DNA of 45,145 nt from Nocardioides sp. (GTDB lineage: Bacteria > Actinomycetota > Actinomycetes > Propionibacteriales > Nocardioidaceae), in assembly GCA_003519585.1 (NCBI GenBank), contig DOWL01000247.1, positions 1-45,145 on the forward strand, read 5' to 3'. Under the pieces are notes generated by a model. The model searched no databases, was not told the origin of the DNA, and saw nothing but the letters and a program-made list of their open reading frames with translations. This document shows positions 16,247 to 24,394 of the stretch, in pieces. Position 1 is the stretch's first letter, and every line of letters starts with the position of its first letter. The position numbers and the translations under genes are program-made.

Positions 16247-16258
16247 ATTTCTAGAAAT
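16247..16258. promoter_or_regulatory. 12-bp perfect palindrome, possible operator
   Basis: ATTTCTAGAAAT is a perfect palindrome in the divergent region 16058-16319, which is noticeably richer in A/T than its surroundings. It lies about 60 bases before the 135-aa gene. Confidence 0.45.
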
Positions 16259-16319
16259 TCTCGACACGCCAGGGACGGGCTCCCGGCCGACTGGCGACCT
16301 CCACGATTGGATGAAGTGC

Positions 16320-16727
16320 ATGGGACGCAGAGCGAAGGGCGATCGTCACAAGGTCGTGTCCAGCATGCCTCCAGCGGTGGCAGACCTGGTCAGGGCCGAA
16401 GCCGAGGCGCTTGGTTGCTACATCGGCGACTACCTCGGATGGCTGGTCGCCAGCCAAGTAGGCATCGCGATGGACCCGCCAGTCGGCGAGGTGACCGATC
16501 ATCCCGAGCCCTCCCCCGCCTTCGACGGCCGCATGCGCTACCCGGCCATGGTGCCGCGTCCTGCGGCCGACCTAGTCATCGAACTGGCTGACGCCCGCGG
16601 CGTCACCATGGGTGACGTCGTCACCGAACTCGCGTGCGCACGCTTCGGTGTCCCCTTCACCGCCCGGGTGAAGAAGAAGTCTCTCGAAGCCTCGACAGCT
16701 CGCTCTGCCCGGCAGGGAGCCGCATGA
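16320..16727 (+). CDS. Tandem ribbon-helix-helix-like small protein
   Basis: 135 aa from MGRRAKGDRHKV; the ATG at 16311 is an alternative. It contains two similar halves: SSMPPAVADLVRAEAEALGC with IGDYLGWLVASQVGI, and YPAMVPRPAADLVIELADAR with MGDVVTELACARFGV. Each reads as a short strand followed by two helices, as in ribbon-helix-helix or plasmid copy/partition proteins, so it may be an internally duplicated RHH protein acting as a monomer. It lies upstream of the replication gene and could be its regulator. Function inferred. Confidence 0.65.
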   Translation: MGRRAKGDRHKVVSSMPPAVADLVRAEAEALGCYIGDYLGWLVASQVGIAMDPPVGEVTDHPEPSPAFDGRMRYPAMVPRPAADLVIELADARGVTMGDVVTELACARFGVPFTARVKKKSLEASTARSARQGAA

Positions 16728-16741
16728 CCGATTGACCGGGT

Positions 16742-16787
16742 CAGGGCAGTGCCCTGAAAACGACAAAGGCCCCGCTGCAGCGGGACC
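16742..16787 (+). promoter_or_regulatory. Leader element 1: two palindromes before the 74-aa gene
   Basis: CAGGGCAGTGCCCTG (16742-16756) and CCCGCTGCAGCGGG (16771-16784, perfect). The segment 16762-16787 (GACAAAGGCCCCG then GCGGGACC) recurs in modified form at 17084-17110. Possibly an attenuator or terminator. Confidence 0.5.
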
Positions 16788-16854
16788 AAGTCGGATGCTC
16801 CACCGGGCTGCAACCCGGATTCGCGAAGTTATGAGAACCACCAGAGGAGGCTTT

Positions 16855-17079
16855 GTGCTGCCCACTTTAGAGCAGTGCGACACCGCGGCGAGGTCATTCC
16901 CGCGCGGGCGTGTCGACGCTCGCCACGCACCCATCTCCCCTGCGCTGGCGATCGGATCGCGGACCGGTGCTCACCTGGTCGTCGAGCTGCTCGCCGTGAC
17001 CCGGCCGCTGAGTTTCCTGTCCCGTCGTACGTGGAGGGAGGTGGGGGCCGCCGGCGGAAGCGGGCGTGGATCGCCCTAG
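16855..17079 (+). CDS. 74-aa small protein before the replication gene
   Basis: GTG start at 16855 with a strong ribosome site (AGAGGAGG, 4 bases away); an in-frame ATG at 16831 has none. The product starts VLPTLEQCDTAARSFPRGRV and continues through ALAIGSRTGAHLVVELLAVT; Arg-rich, with one moderately hydrophobic stretch. It lies between two copies of a hairpin-containing leader element and ends about 105 bases before the replication protein. No family recognised; could be a leader or copy-control peptide. Confidence 0.5.
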   Translation: MLPTLEQCDTAARSFPRGRVDARHAPISPALAIGSRTGAHLVVELLAVTRPLSFLSRRTWREVGAAGGSGRGSP

Positions 17080-17083
17080 AAAT

Positions 17084-17110
17084 GACGAAAGGCCCCGTTG
17101 GCGCGGGACC
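17084..17110 (+). promoter_or_regulatory. Leader element 2 before the replication gene
   Basis: GACGAAAGGCCCCG, then GCGGGACC: same layout as element 1 with base changes (loop TTGGC instead of TGCAG). A third small stem (ACCAG/CTGGT) follows before the ribosome site AAAGGAGGT of the replication gene. Confidence 0.5.
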
Positions 17111-17184
17111 TTGACCGTCTTGGTACCGGGACCAGTTGGCGCTGGTGAACCCCGGCGGATGCCTCTGAAAGGAGGTAAATCAAG

Positions 17185-19467
17185 TTGTTGCCGGTAACTG
17201 TACCGGCGTCGCGTGGCGATGCCGCACACCCTGACGCGGGTCGGCGTGTCTCTCCGGGCCTGTTGGCGCTCGACGAGCACCTGTTCAACCCTGACGCGAC
17301 CCAGTGGCTGGTGATCGATGCCGGCAACGAGGCTGTCCCCAAGACGACGGTCCCCTCACTGCGTGACGGGCTCGAGCTGGTCGGCAAGGGCCGGGTCGCG
17401 GCACTGGTGGGCCACCTGCGCGACGGCGTGGGCGTGGTCGACGTCGACGTGCCCGGCGAGTTCGGTGACTTCCTCGCCGCCGAGATCACCGACTGGCTGA
17501 CCCGCCGCGACTGCTGGGTGCTCGAGCGCCCCTCGGGCGGCGCGAGGGGCCGCTGGCACATCTTCTTTGCCCACCGCGACTTCCACTACTCCCCCGCCGC
17601 AACCCGCACCGGGCTGGCCGCCCAGGTCAGCGACTACCTGAGCGGCCTCGCTGCCGATGTGGGGGTCCCGCGCGGTGAGCTCGACCTGCGTGACGCTGTC
17701 CGACCGCTCTCCTCCCCGCACCGCCACGGCGCGATCACCAGCCCGAAGGGCGACCTCCGCCAGGCACTGCGCGACCTCAAGCGCGTCCTCCCAGCCGCGC
17801 CCGCCCCGTCGCCGCTGCGGCCCCGCTGCAAGATCAAACCGCCCACCACCGGGGGCAAGAACACGTCCGCGGCCGCGGCCACCGGGTTCGTGGTGCCGCT
17901 GGCATTGCAGCGGTGGAAGCGCCAGCTGCGGCCCGAGTGGCGCCACTACCTGGTCGACGGCCAGGTCCCGGACGGGTCGTGGGCCGCCGGCGCGACGAAG
18001 ACGCGTGGCGCGCTCGAGGTGGACCGGTCACTGGTCGAGGCCGCCTGCACACGTGAGCTGGTGTGGGCGATCGGCGACCCGGAGATGGCGTGGCGGCTGA
18101 TCCGTGAGTCCCACCCGCGGGTGATGACCAAGGCCAAGCACCAGGGCTACTCGTGGTGGATCACCTACGTGTGGAACGAGCTCGTCCGCACCGCCAGCGA
18201 GTTCAACACTCCCACCGACCAGCCCATCAAGCCGATCCAGGCCCCGCCGGCCGACGTCGTCGACGCCGTTACCGACGCCCGCGCCGAGCTGAGCCGCGTC
18301 ATGTGGACCGTACCCGCGAGGAAGCGAGCAGCGCTGCTGCTGGTCGGACACCACCTCTTGGACCGGGTCCTGCGCGAGGGCCGGCTACGCGTTCCCTGCC
18401 CCGAGCGCGACCTGCTGCTCGACACCGGCCTGGGCGACCGCAAGACCATCCGCACCGCCCTCGCTCTGCTCAACGGGCGCCTCGGGACGCTCCACACCGA
18501 CTGCCTGTCCCTGACCGAACGCGACTCCACCTCCTACGAGTTCGAAATCAACCCCGCCCAAAGCAGGGAGGGACGGCAAATCCCCCCACCTGTGTTTGAC
18601 CCACCCCCGCCGATCCGCGGCCTCTGGGCCACCCTGCCCCGCTCCAGCCACAGCCTCTGGCGCACCCTGCTGACCTCCAGGACCCCACTGGACCTGACTG
18701 AGCTGGCTGGGAAAGCAGGTCTGGTGGAATCAGCTGGCGAGGAGCCGTCGAAGTCGCAGAGGTCCACCGCGAAGGCGGCGCTAGTCGCGCTGAGCAAGGC
18801 CGGGATGGCCCGCGTCGACGAGCACGGCCGCTGGCATCCCGCCACCCGGCCCCGCTCGGTCCAGGTCGACCAGGCCGCGGCCGCGGCGTACGCCCGCCAA
18901 CTCGAGGTCGTCGAAGCCGAACGAGCCGCCTACCGAGCCGGAACCACCTCGAGCTGGACCGCCGGCCGCGCACGCGCCTACAAAGCCGCCAAGGCGCGTG
19001 AGAAGGCCTGGTGGGACAACCTCTCCCCCGCGACCCGCGCCGACCGCACCGCAGCAAAGCGACTCGAGTTCGACCAGATGTCCCTCGCCCAGCAGGCCAA
19101 ACGCAAGGCCGAGCTCGCCGAGCGACGCGCACGCGCCGGCATCGACGAACTCGACCACTACCAGACCTGGCTCACCACTCTTTCGGCCGACGAGTACGTC
19201 GCACGCAGCCTGGAACGCAAACAACGCTTCCAAGCCCTCTCCCCCGCCGAACGAGGCGCCTCCGTGGCAGCGTGGGACCGGCACCGACTCCGGTACGGCC
19301 TTACCGCGCAGCGACTCAGCAAACCGCTGGTCGACCAGCGGCCACAGAGCCCCGACGTCGAGCAGGCAGCCCTACTCCCCAACGGGCCAGCGACCCGCGA
19401 CGCAGCGTTCCTCGAGCGCCAGGGCCACTTGTTCGACAAGCGCGCCGAACAGCAGGCAGCGGGCTAG
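17185..19467 (+). CDS. Primase/polymerase-like replication protein
   Basis: 760 aa. TTG start eight bases after a perfect AAAGGAGGT. The N-terminal 180 residues match an archaeo-eukaryotic primase-type fold: VVDVDVP (acidic pair D86, D88), then RPSGGARGRWHIFF (H125), and LDLRDAVRPLSSPHRHG (about 166-182). A central winged-helix-like part follows (LLLDTGLGDRKTIRTALALL). The last 200 residues are charged helix (YKAAKAREKAWWDN, AAKRLEFDQMSLAQQAKRKA). Proteins like this start replication of many actinobacterial plasmids and integrative elements. The adjacent ParA system agrees with autonomous replication. Convergent with the YhcG gene with 13 bases between. Confidence 0.75.
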   Translation: MLPVTVPASRGDAAHPDAGRRVSPGLLALDEHLFNPDATQWLVIDAGNEAVPKTTVPSLRDGLELVGKGRVAALVGHLRDGVGVVDVDVPGEFGDFLAAEITDWLTRRDCWVLERPSGGARGRWHIFFAHRDFHYSPAATRTGLAAQVSDYLSGLAADVGVPRGELDLRDAVRPLSSPHRHGAITSPKGDLRQALRDLKRVLPAAPAPSPLRPRCKIKPPTTGGKNTSAAAATGFVVPLALQRWKRQLRPEWRHYLVDGQVPDGSWAAGATKTRGALEVDRSLVEAACTRELVWAIGDPEMAWRLIRESHPRVMTKAKHQGYSWWITYVWNELVRTASEFNTPTDQPIKPIQAPPADVVDAVTDARAELSRVMWTVPARKRAALLLVGHHLLDRVLREGRLRVPCPERDLLLDTGLGDRKTIRTALALLNGRLGTLHTDCLSLTERDSTSYEFEINPAQSREGRQIPPPVFDPPPPIRGLWATLPRSSHSLWRTLLTSRTPLDLTELAGKAGLVESAGEEPSKSQRSTAKAALVALSKAGMARVDEHGRWHPATRPRSVQVDQAAAAAYARQLEVVEAERAAYRAGTTSSWTAGRARAYKAAKAREKAWWDNLSPATRADRTAAKRLEFDQMSLAQQAKRKAELAERRARAGIDELDHYQTWLTTLSADEYVARSLERKQRFQALSPAERGASVAAWDRHRLRYGLTAQRLSKPLVDQRPQSPDVEQAALLPNGPATRDAAFLERQGHLFDKRAEQQAAG

Positions 19468-19480
19468 CAGCGGGAAGTCA

Positions 19481-20554
19481 TCACTCCGCGGGGGGCAGTT
19501 CGCGGCGGGCGAGGCGTTCACGCGCGTCACGCAGGATCGCCTGGAGCCGCTGCTCCAACTCGGCCTTTGGCGGCAGCGCCGTCCAGTACTCCGCGACCAC
19601 GATCCCGTCCTTGTGCATCTCCAGCAGCTCGACCTGCTCGCGGCTGGCCTCGGTGCACAAGATCAGCCCGATCGGTGCCTCCTCGCCCTCAGTACGTTCG
19701 TAGCGGTTGAGCCACTTCAGGTACAGCTTCATCTGACCCTCGTGGCGGGCATCGAACCTCCCGATCTTGAGCTCCACCGCCACCAGGCGGCGTAGCGGCC
19801 GACTGAAGAACAACAGGTCGAGATGGAAGTCGTCGCCGTCGATGATCATCCGCTTCTGACGCGCGACGAAGCTGAACCCGGACCCGACCTCGAGCAGAAA
19901 CGCCTCCAGGTCGCGGAGAATCGCCGCCTCAAGGTCCGCCTCGGCGTACCCGTCATGGAGGCCGAGGAAGTCGAGCAGATACGGGTCACTGAACGTGTCG
20001 GCCGGCACCATCGACCCCGGCTCGATCTGCGAGTTCGCGATCTCACGCCGCTCGAATGCCTTGCGCTGGATCGCCCCCTTGAGCTCGCGAACAGTGAGCC
20101 GGCGGGCAACCACCTGGTCCGCGTAGAAGGCCCTCGCCTCGTCCGACCTGAGCGGCAGAAGGGCCACGATGTGCGTCCAACTCAACTTCTGCGCCAGCGA
20201 CGCAACAATCTCGGCGTCGGGGAACTGCCGGGAGAACTTGACCATTCGAGTGAGGTTCGGCTCGTTGAAGCCCCTCCCGAACCGTCTCGTCAATTCCTGC
20301 GCCAGCGACGCAAGAATCTGGGAGCCGTACGCCGCTCGCTGTCCGCCGAGCACCTCGGAGTCGATCAGCGAGCCAACCTGCCAGTAGGTCATCGTCAGCG
20401 TCGCGTTGGCGTACGAGGCAACCGCCTCACGGGCCTCATGGACCAGCGACGACACGCGCTCGACCAGGTCGTCCGACGTTGCAGCCGGACTGCCCGCAGG
20501 TGCACGCACGGGGCTCGTGTCGCGCTTCTGCCTCGCCGGGGTCGCTTTGCTCAT
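19481..20554 (-). CDS. YhcG/DUF1016-family PD-(D/E)XK nuclease
   Basis: 357 aa from MSKATPARQKRDTS; ATG overlaps the preceding stop (ATGA). Residues 30-190 form the DUF1016 N-terminal region (AREAVASYANATLTMTYWQV, YGSQILASLAQELTRRFGRG, FNEPNLTRMVKFSRQFP). The C-terminal half is the nuclease: DDFHLDLLFFSRPLRRLVAV followed by ELKIGRF, with the D...E-x-K triad, then MKLYLKWLNRY and PIGLILCTEA. The length is normal. The family contributes to DNA processing and is often found on mobile elements and in defence loci; the substrate is unknown. Confidence 0.9.
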   Translation of the reverse strand: MSKATPARQKRDTSPVRAPAGSPAATSDDLVERVSSLVHEAREAVASYANATLTMTYWQVGSLIDSEVLGGQRAAYGSQILASLAQELTRRFGRGFNEPNLTRMVKFSRQFPDAEIVASLAQKLSWTHIVALLPLRSDEARAFYADQVVARRLTVRELKGAIQRKAFERREIANSQIEPGSMVPADTFSDPYLLDFLGLHDGYAEADLEAAILRDLEAFLLEVGSGFSFVARQKRMIIDGDDFHLDLLFFSRPLRRLVAVELKIGRFDARHEGQMKLYLKWLNRYERTEGEEAPIGLILCTEASREQVELLEMHKDGIVVAEYWTALPPKAELEQRLQAILRDARERLARRELPPAE

Positions 20555-21438
20555 CCGGGTGAGTCTCCCAGCACCGTCCGAGAACCACGGCCAGCCGAGG
20601 GTGCGTCGCGACCGTTTTCGGTGCCAGCCGGATCGCTTGAGAGTCTCGGCGTCGAAGGGGGTACCCAGTCGGGTACGACGGCGAGCGAGCGAGCCTCCTT
20701 CGTCGAGGTGAGCGCTCCCCGTCGGTGCAACACGTCGATCATGGGCGAGGCCATTTGGCCATCGACCCCGAGCGCGGCGGCCAGCTCGCGCCAGGTCGGC
20801 CCCTCCCCCGTCTGCTCCCAAACCTGGGCGACGTGGTCGCGGGCCGCCAGAACATGCTCATCAGCCAACGCGTTCGCCTGGGCACGTCGCTGAGCGGCCC
20901 GCGACCGGGCCACCTCGCGGCGCCGCTTCTCCTCCGCGTAGATCTCTCGTACGTCCGGCACCTTGTCGCCGCCCATGGCAGCGTTCAACACGCTCACGGC
21001 CGCCTTCCACCGCGGCAAGCCAGGCTTGCCGGCGTGGGTGACGAATCGACGATGCACTTCGAGAACCTCGGCAGTGATCGGCCGATTGAACCCGGCTGCG
21101 CGCAGCAACTCATCCACCCGCTCATCGCTGGCCTTGGGGCGCGAGGGCCGAGCGCGACGAGCTCGGGGCGCGGGCACTCTGTCGACGCCCGCCGGCCCGG
21201 GGTTCGCGTGCGACGCGGTCGAGGTTTGATTGGCATCGGTCCTGCTGCCACGAACGGTGTGGCCGCAGGACTGGCACACCGCATAGGGCCACTCCCCCGC
21301 GGCAGCTGGCCGGGTCCGGTCGACCTCGCGGCGCAACTCAACCCAGGTGTCCGCCGACCCGCACGCCCGGCAAGGTCGGCCCAACCGGCGTCGTGGATGA
21401 GTTCCCCGAGCAGCCGGCTCGACTCGCGTCCTCACCAT
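20551..21438 (-). CDS. Zinc-ribbon and winged-helix protein
   Basis: 295 aa. The N-terminus holds CRACGSAD and CQSCGH (about residues 23-58), a four-Cys zinc ribbon. A Pro/Ala/Arg-rich linker leads to a helical section (RVDELLRAAGFNRPITAEVL, GKPGLPRWKAAVSVLNAAMG) and a C-terminal winged helix (GPTWRELAAALGVDGQMASP, DVLHRRGALTSTKEARSLAV) resembling the LexA N-terminal fold. Likely DNA-binding. The helical section resembles the RepB/KfrA-type pattern of replication-associated proteins, without a firm match. Overlaps the YhcG gene by four bases. Confidence 0.65.
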   Translation of the reverse strand: MVRTRVEPAARGTHPRRRLGRPCRACGSADTWVELRREVDRTRPAAAGEWPYAVCQSCGHTVRGSRTDANQTSTASHANPGPAGVDRVPAPRARRARPSRPKASDERVDELLRAAGFNRPITAEVLEVHRRFVTHAGKPGLPRWKAAVSVLNAAMGGDKVPDVREIYAEEKRRREVARSRAAQRRAQANALADEHVLAARDHVAQVWEQTGEGPTWRELAAALGVDGQMASPMIDVLHRRGALTSTKEARSLAVVPDWVPPSTPRLSSDPAGTENGRDAPSAGRGSRTVLGDSPG

Positions 21439-21463
21439 CTCCCCTTCGTGTGGCGGAGCAAAC

Positions 21464-22093
21464 TCAGGCCAGGTAGGCCGCGAGAACGGCGGCCACGAAC
21501 GGAGAGCGCTTGTCCTGGCCGTGCTTCTTGGCCAACTGGTCGATCACGGCGAGGTTGCCCGACTTGATCCGGAGCGACACCCCTACGAATCGCTCGCCCG
21601 CACCACTCTTGCCACGGTCGAACAGCCCGTCGCTGACCGTCGGACGCTCCGCCGCAGCCGCCACCACCGCGCTGAGCGTGGACTGGTTGGCCACGATGGC
21701 GTCGAGCAAGACGTCGACCTGGGAGGTGCGGTCGGTCTTCGCCCGCTCGCGCCACGCCTCGGCCAGTGTGAACGGAACTGAGACCGAAACCGACTTCATG
21801 GTCTCGGCCATCGCGCTTGCCTTCGGCTTGCGCTCAACCGACTTGGGCGGCCGCGGCTTCCTCACTGGACCAACTGCCGGAGCGGCCGGCTCCTCAGGCT
21901 CCGTCGGGGCCGGGATGTCCTCGACAGGCGCCAACTTCGGTGTGACCTTGTCCTCGACGTCCGCGTCCTCGACGGTCGCCGGCGACGGCGCAGCAGGCAC
22001 CGGAGCCAGCGTCCGCGGGCGCTGGGTGGGCCCCGGCAGATCGGTGGGCTTCTTCAAACCCTCGATCGGCTTCATCGGCTCGCGACGGCTCAT
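21464..22093 (-). CDS. Ribbon-helix-helix partition partner of ParA
   Basis: 209 aa; ATG overlaps the parA stop. The N-terminal 95 residues are a disordered Pro/Glu/Lys-rich tail (VEDIPAPTEPEEPAAPAVGP, RKPRPPKS). Two RHH-like cores follow: MKSVSVSVPFTLAEAWRERA with SQVDVLLDAI, and FVGVSLRIKSGNLAVIDQLA with SPFVAAVLAAYLA at the C-terminus. Small RHH proteins with flexible tails (ParG/omega type) bind centromere repeats and stimulate ParA. The repeats at 23133-23490 are the likely target. Confidence 0.75.
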   Translation of the reverse strand: MSRREPMKPIEGLKKPTDLPGPTQRPRTLAPVPAAPSPATVEDADVEDKVTPKLAPVEDIPAPTEPEEPAAPAVGPVRKPRPPKSVERKPKASAMAETMKSVSVSVPFTLAEAWRERAKTDRTSQVDVLLDAIVANQSTLSAVVAAAAERPTVSDGLFDRGKSGAGERFVGVSLRIKSGNLAVIDQLAKKHGQDKRSPFVAAVLAAYLA

Positions 22094-23061
22094 GCGCTGG
22101 CCGCCGCTTCGAACCGGTCGATCCGGGTCAGGATGGCGTTCGTGAGCAGCAGGTGGTCCCCCGCCAAGCCCCCGACGCTGCCCGGGATGCGGTCCCCCTT
22201 CTTGCCCTCACGAAGTGCCTGCCACCCCGGCTCGCCCGACTCCTCCTCCTGGGCCATCTCAGCCAACTCGTGAACGAGCTTCCCGGCATTGCGCGCGTCC
22301 ACCGCCGCGTTCGAGTGCCGCACGAAGATGACCTCGCCCTCCGAATCCTGGAAGACGTCGGCAGCGTCGCCGAGAACCGCTTGAATGTCTTCGATCGCGT
22401 TCCGCTTGATCCGCCCAGCGTTCGTGTCGAAGTCGTACGGCACAACCCCGAGGATCTCCACGTCGGGGTTCGCCGGCCGCACCTCCTTCAACTCCTCTGC
22501 CAGGTCGCGTAGGTTCCCGATGCTCGACCGGTCTGCCTTGGTCGGGATCACCAGCCACCGGGTTGCCCCGAACACCAGTTGCAACACGTCGGGGCGATCC
22601 GGAGGCGTGTCGATGACGATCAGGTCGTAGTCGCGGGCGATCGGCGCCAGAGCCTCGGCCAGCATGAGTCGAAACTCGGTGCCGCGGCGACGCTTCCCGG
22701 CCAGAACGTCTTCGATGGTCTTGAGCATCTCGCGACCCATCGGGATCACGTCGAGGTTCGGACGCACTTCGCGAATCACGGGCTGGAGCGGCTTGTTCGC
22801 GTCAAGGACCTGGAGCATGTGCGCGCCGCGGTCGTTCGCCTCGCTGTTCTTGTAGCCCATGTCGTCCCCCGCGTCGCCCTGGGCATCGAAGTCGACGAAG
22901 AGCACCTTCCAGCCGGCAGCTGCGGACAGTGCGGCGAAGTTGGCCGAGCAGCTCGTCTTGCCGACGCCGCCCTTGCCGTTGGCGAAGGTGATGACGCGGC
23001 TGAGCACGTCCTGGGTCAATCGCGGACTGGTCACGGCCATCTCGGCCAAGTTGGGCGCCAT
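22090..23061 (-). CDS. parA: ParA-type partition ATPase
   Basis: 323 aa from MAPNLAEMAV; M8 is an alternative start, and neither has a good ribosome site. Deviant Walker A GKGGVGKTS (about 29-37), FVDFDAQGDAGDDM with the ParA D-x-Q motif, DLIVIDTPPDRPDVL (Walker B) and VIPTKADRSSIGNL. It lacks a long N-terminal DNA-binding domain, so it is of the type Ib class that pairs with an RHH protein, as encoded immediately downstream. Segregates the plasmid or circular form of the element. The 5' flank is packed with GCGGTA/GTGCGG repeats. Confidence 0.92.
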   Translation of the reverse strand: MAPNLAEMAVTSPRLTQDVLSRVITFANGKGGVGKTSCSANFAALSAAAGWKVLFVDFDAQGDAGDDMGYKNSEANDRGAHMLQVLDANKPLQPVIREVRPNLDVIPMGREMLKTIEDVLAGKRRRGTEFRLMLAEALAPIARDYDLIVIDTPPDRPDVLQLVFGATRWLVIPTKADRSSIGNLRDLAEELKEVRPANPDVEILGVVPYDFDTNAGRIKRNAIEDIQAVLGDAADVFQDSEGEVIFVRHSNAAVDARNAGKLVHELAEMAQEEESGEPGWQALREGKKGDRIPGSVGGLAGDHLLLTNAILTRIDRFEAAASA

Positions 23062-23132
23062 GGGGAAGACGGGGCCTCTCTGTGTGGTCGATAGCAGTAC
23101 GGGTCGATGATGTCGCACCACACCATCGCTGA

Positions 23133-23490
23133 GCGGTAGCGACACGCGGTAGTGCGGTGCGGCTGTGCGGTGCGGTAGTGGGCTGCGGTACGGCATGCCG
23201 TGACGCACGCCCCTGCCGTGCAGCGTTGCCGCTAAGAACGAGTGCAGCGCAGCACCGCTGCACGCTAGTGCGTCACGGTGCTGCAATCAGATACTGCACT
23301 GCAACGATGAGCAACGGCATCGCGGCGCTGTGGTGAACCGAAGCACCGCAACAAGTGCTGGGCCCTGGTGCCACAAGCCTCCATTGCAACGCGGCATGCC
23401 CGACCAATGCCGCCGAGCGCCACCGCTGATAAGTACGGCGGCGCAGTAGGGCGGTGCGTTACCCGGATGCGGTAGTGCGGTGCGGTAGTT
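23133..23490. repeat. Iteron-like GCGGTA/GTGCGG repeats, candidate centromere or origin
   Basis: GCGGTA occurs at 23133, 23146, 23172, 23185, 23469 and 23482. A 17-mer, GCGGTAGTGCGGTGCGG, is present twice, identical, at 23146-23162 and 23469-23485. GTGCGG units are interspersed. The space between holds many GCAC/GTGC and GCAAC words. This layout upstream of parA fits a parC/parS-type centromere, possibly combined with the replication origin. Confidence 0.65.
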
Positions 23491-23793
23491 CTGTGCGGCA
23501 TTGCAGCGCGATTCGGGGAGTGGCCGGCGGATCGCCTGTGAGGCGCTGGCCTCGTGAGGCGTGGTTGTGTCCACCGAGGCGCTCCGAGGCCGTCAGAGGG
23601 GCACCCTGGGCCCCTAGCGGGCTCATTCTGTCGAGGTCGAACGCCTCGAATCACGACATTGGGATTCTAGGTGAACCGGCGTCGTGGCGAAGGCGGGGGA
23701 GTGGTGCCGCGATTGTGCGTTCGCCGTGCGGGGTTGAGGGGGCAGCCCAAGGCATCAAGGGGCAGCGCGGATCGACGGTCCCGTCTCCGGCGT
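23491..23793. other. Gene-free stretch
   Basis: About 300 bases between the repeat field and the methylase remnant. I see no convincing gene, terminator or repeat here. Confidence 0.4.
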
Positions 23794-24366
23794 TCAGGGT
23801 TCGAGGGGGATGTCGAGGCTCGCTGGCGGAGACGGATTGGGGAGTCGGAGCGCCGTGCCGAGGTGGTCCGCTAGATGGAGGTCGACGTTCCAGCCGACTA
23901 GTGCGGAAGGATGTGACGCGGCAACCTGGCGTCTGTTAGGTCGCGGAACGCCGAACTTCACCCGACCCTTGATGAACAGCAGCGAGGTGGCAGTGGCCAT
24001 CGCCTCGTGCCAGATGCGGGTGTCGGTGTGTGCCGGGATCAGCAGGACCACACTCAACCCGGACGCTCCCGCCTCGGCGCAGCGGCGCACCCACCGCACC
24101 CGCGCCTCGCCGCACGGCGGGTTGCAGAACACCGTCGATGCCGACTACGGCCGCGACGCACCGTCATCGGGGAGTGCGAAAAACCTGTCCGCGCCGACGG
24201 GGTTGTCGGGCGTTGTGCACGGGTCGAGCTCGATCCTGCCGCCGAGCGCCTTGCGGACGGGCTCGAGCACGTATCCCGGAGTCAGGTGCACCTGTTCCTC
24301 GGCGTGCTCGGCTCGTCGGCGTAGCGCGTTGTCGAACCGGAACAGGGCCGGCGCGCTCGTGGTCAT
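23794..24366 (-). pseudogene. Phage-type DNA N6-adenine methylase interrupted by TAG
   Basis: The frame starts at MTTSAPALFRFDNALRRRAE with ribosome site GAGGAGG and runs through LTPGYVLEPVRKALGG, IELDPCTTPDNPVGADRFFA to LPDDGASRP. A TAG at 24145-24147 follows, and then in the same frame SASTVFCNPPCGEARVRWVR, LSVVLLIPAHTDTRIWHEAM and KGRVKFGVPRP. Both halves match a phage-type Dam-like methyltransferase in which the NPP(Y/C) motif follows the LDP...FFALPDDG region. In relatives a Trp usually follows RP, so TGG to TAG is the simplest change. The catalytic motif lies after the stop and the N-terminal fragment alone would be inactive. Either a nonsense-mutated gene or a read-through. Confidence 0.75.
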
Positions 24367-24394
24367 GCTCGCCACCTCCTCTCGAGAACGCGGG

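Noticed and set aside
23133..23490. CRISPR array
   Set aside because: Repeats are short and irregularly spaced, without constant-length spacers or cas genes.
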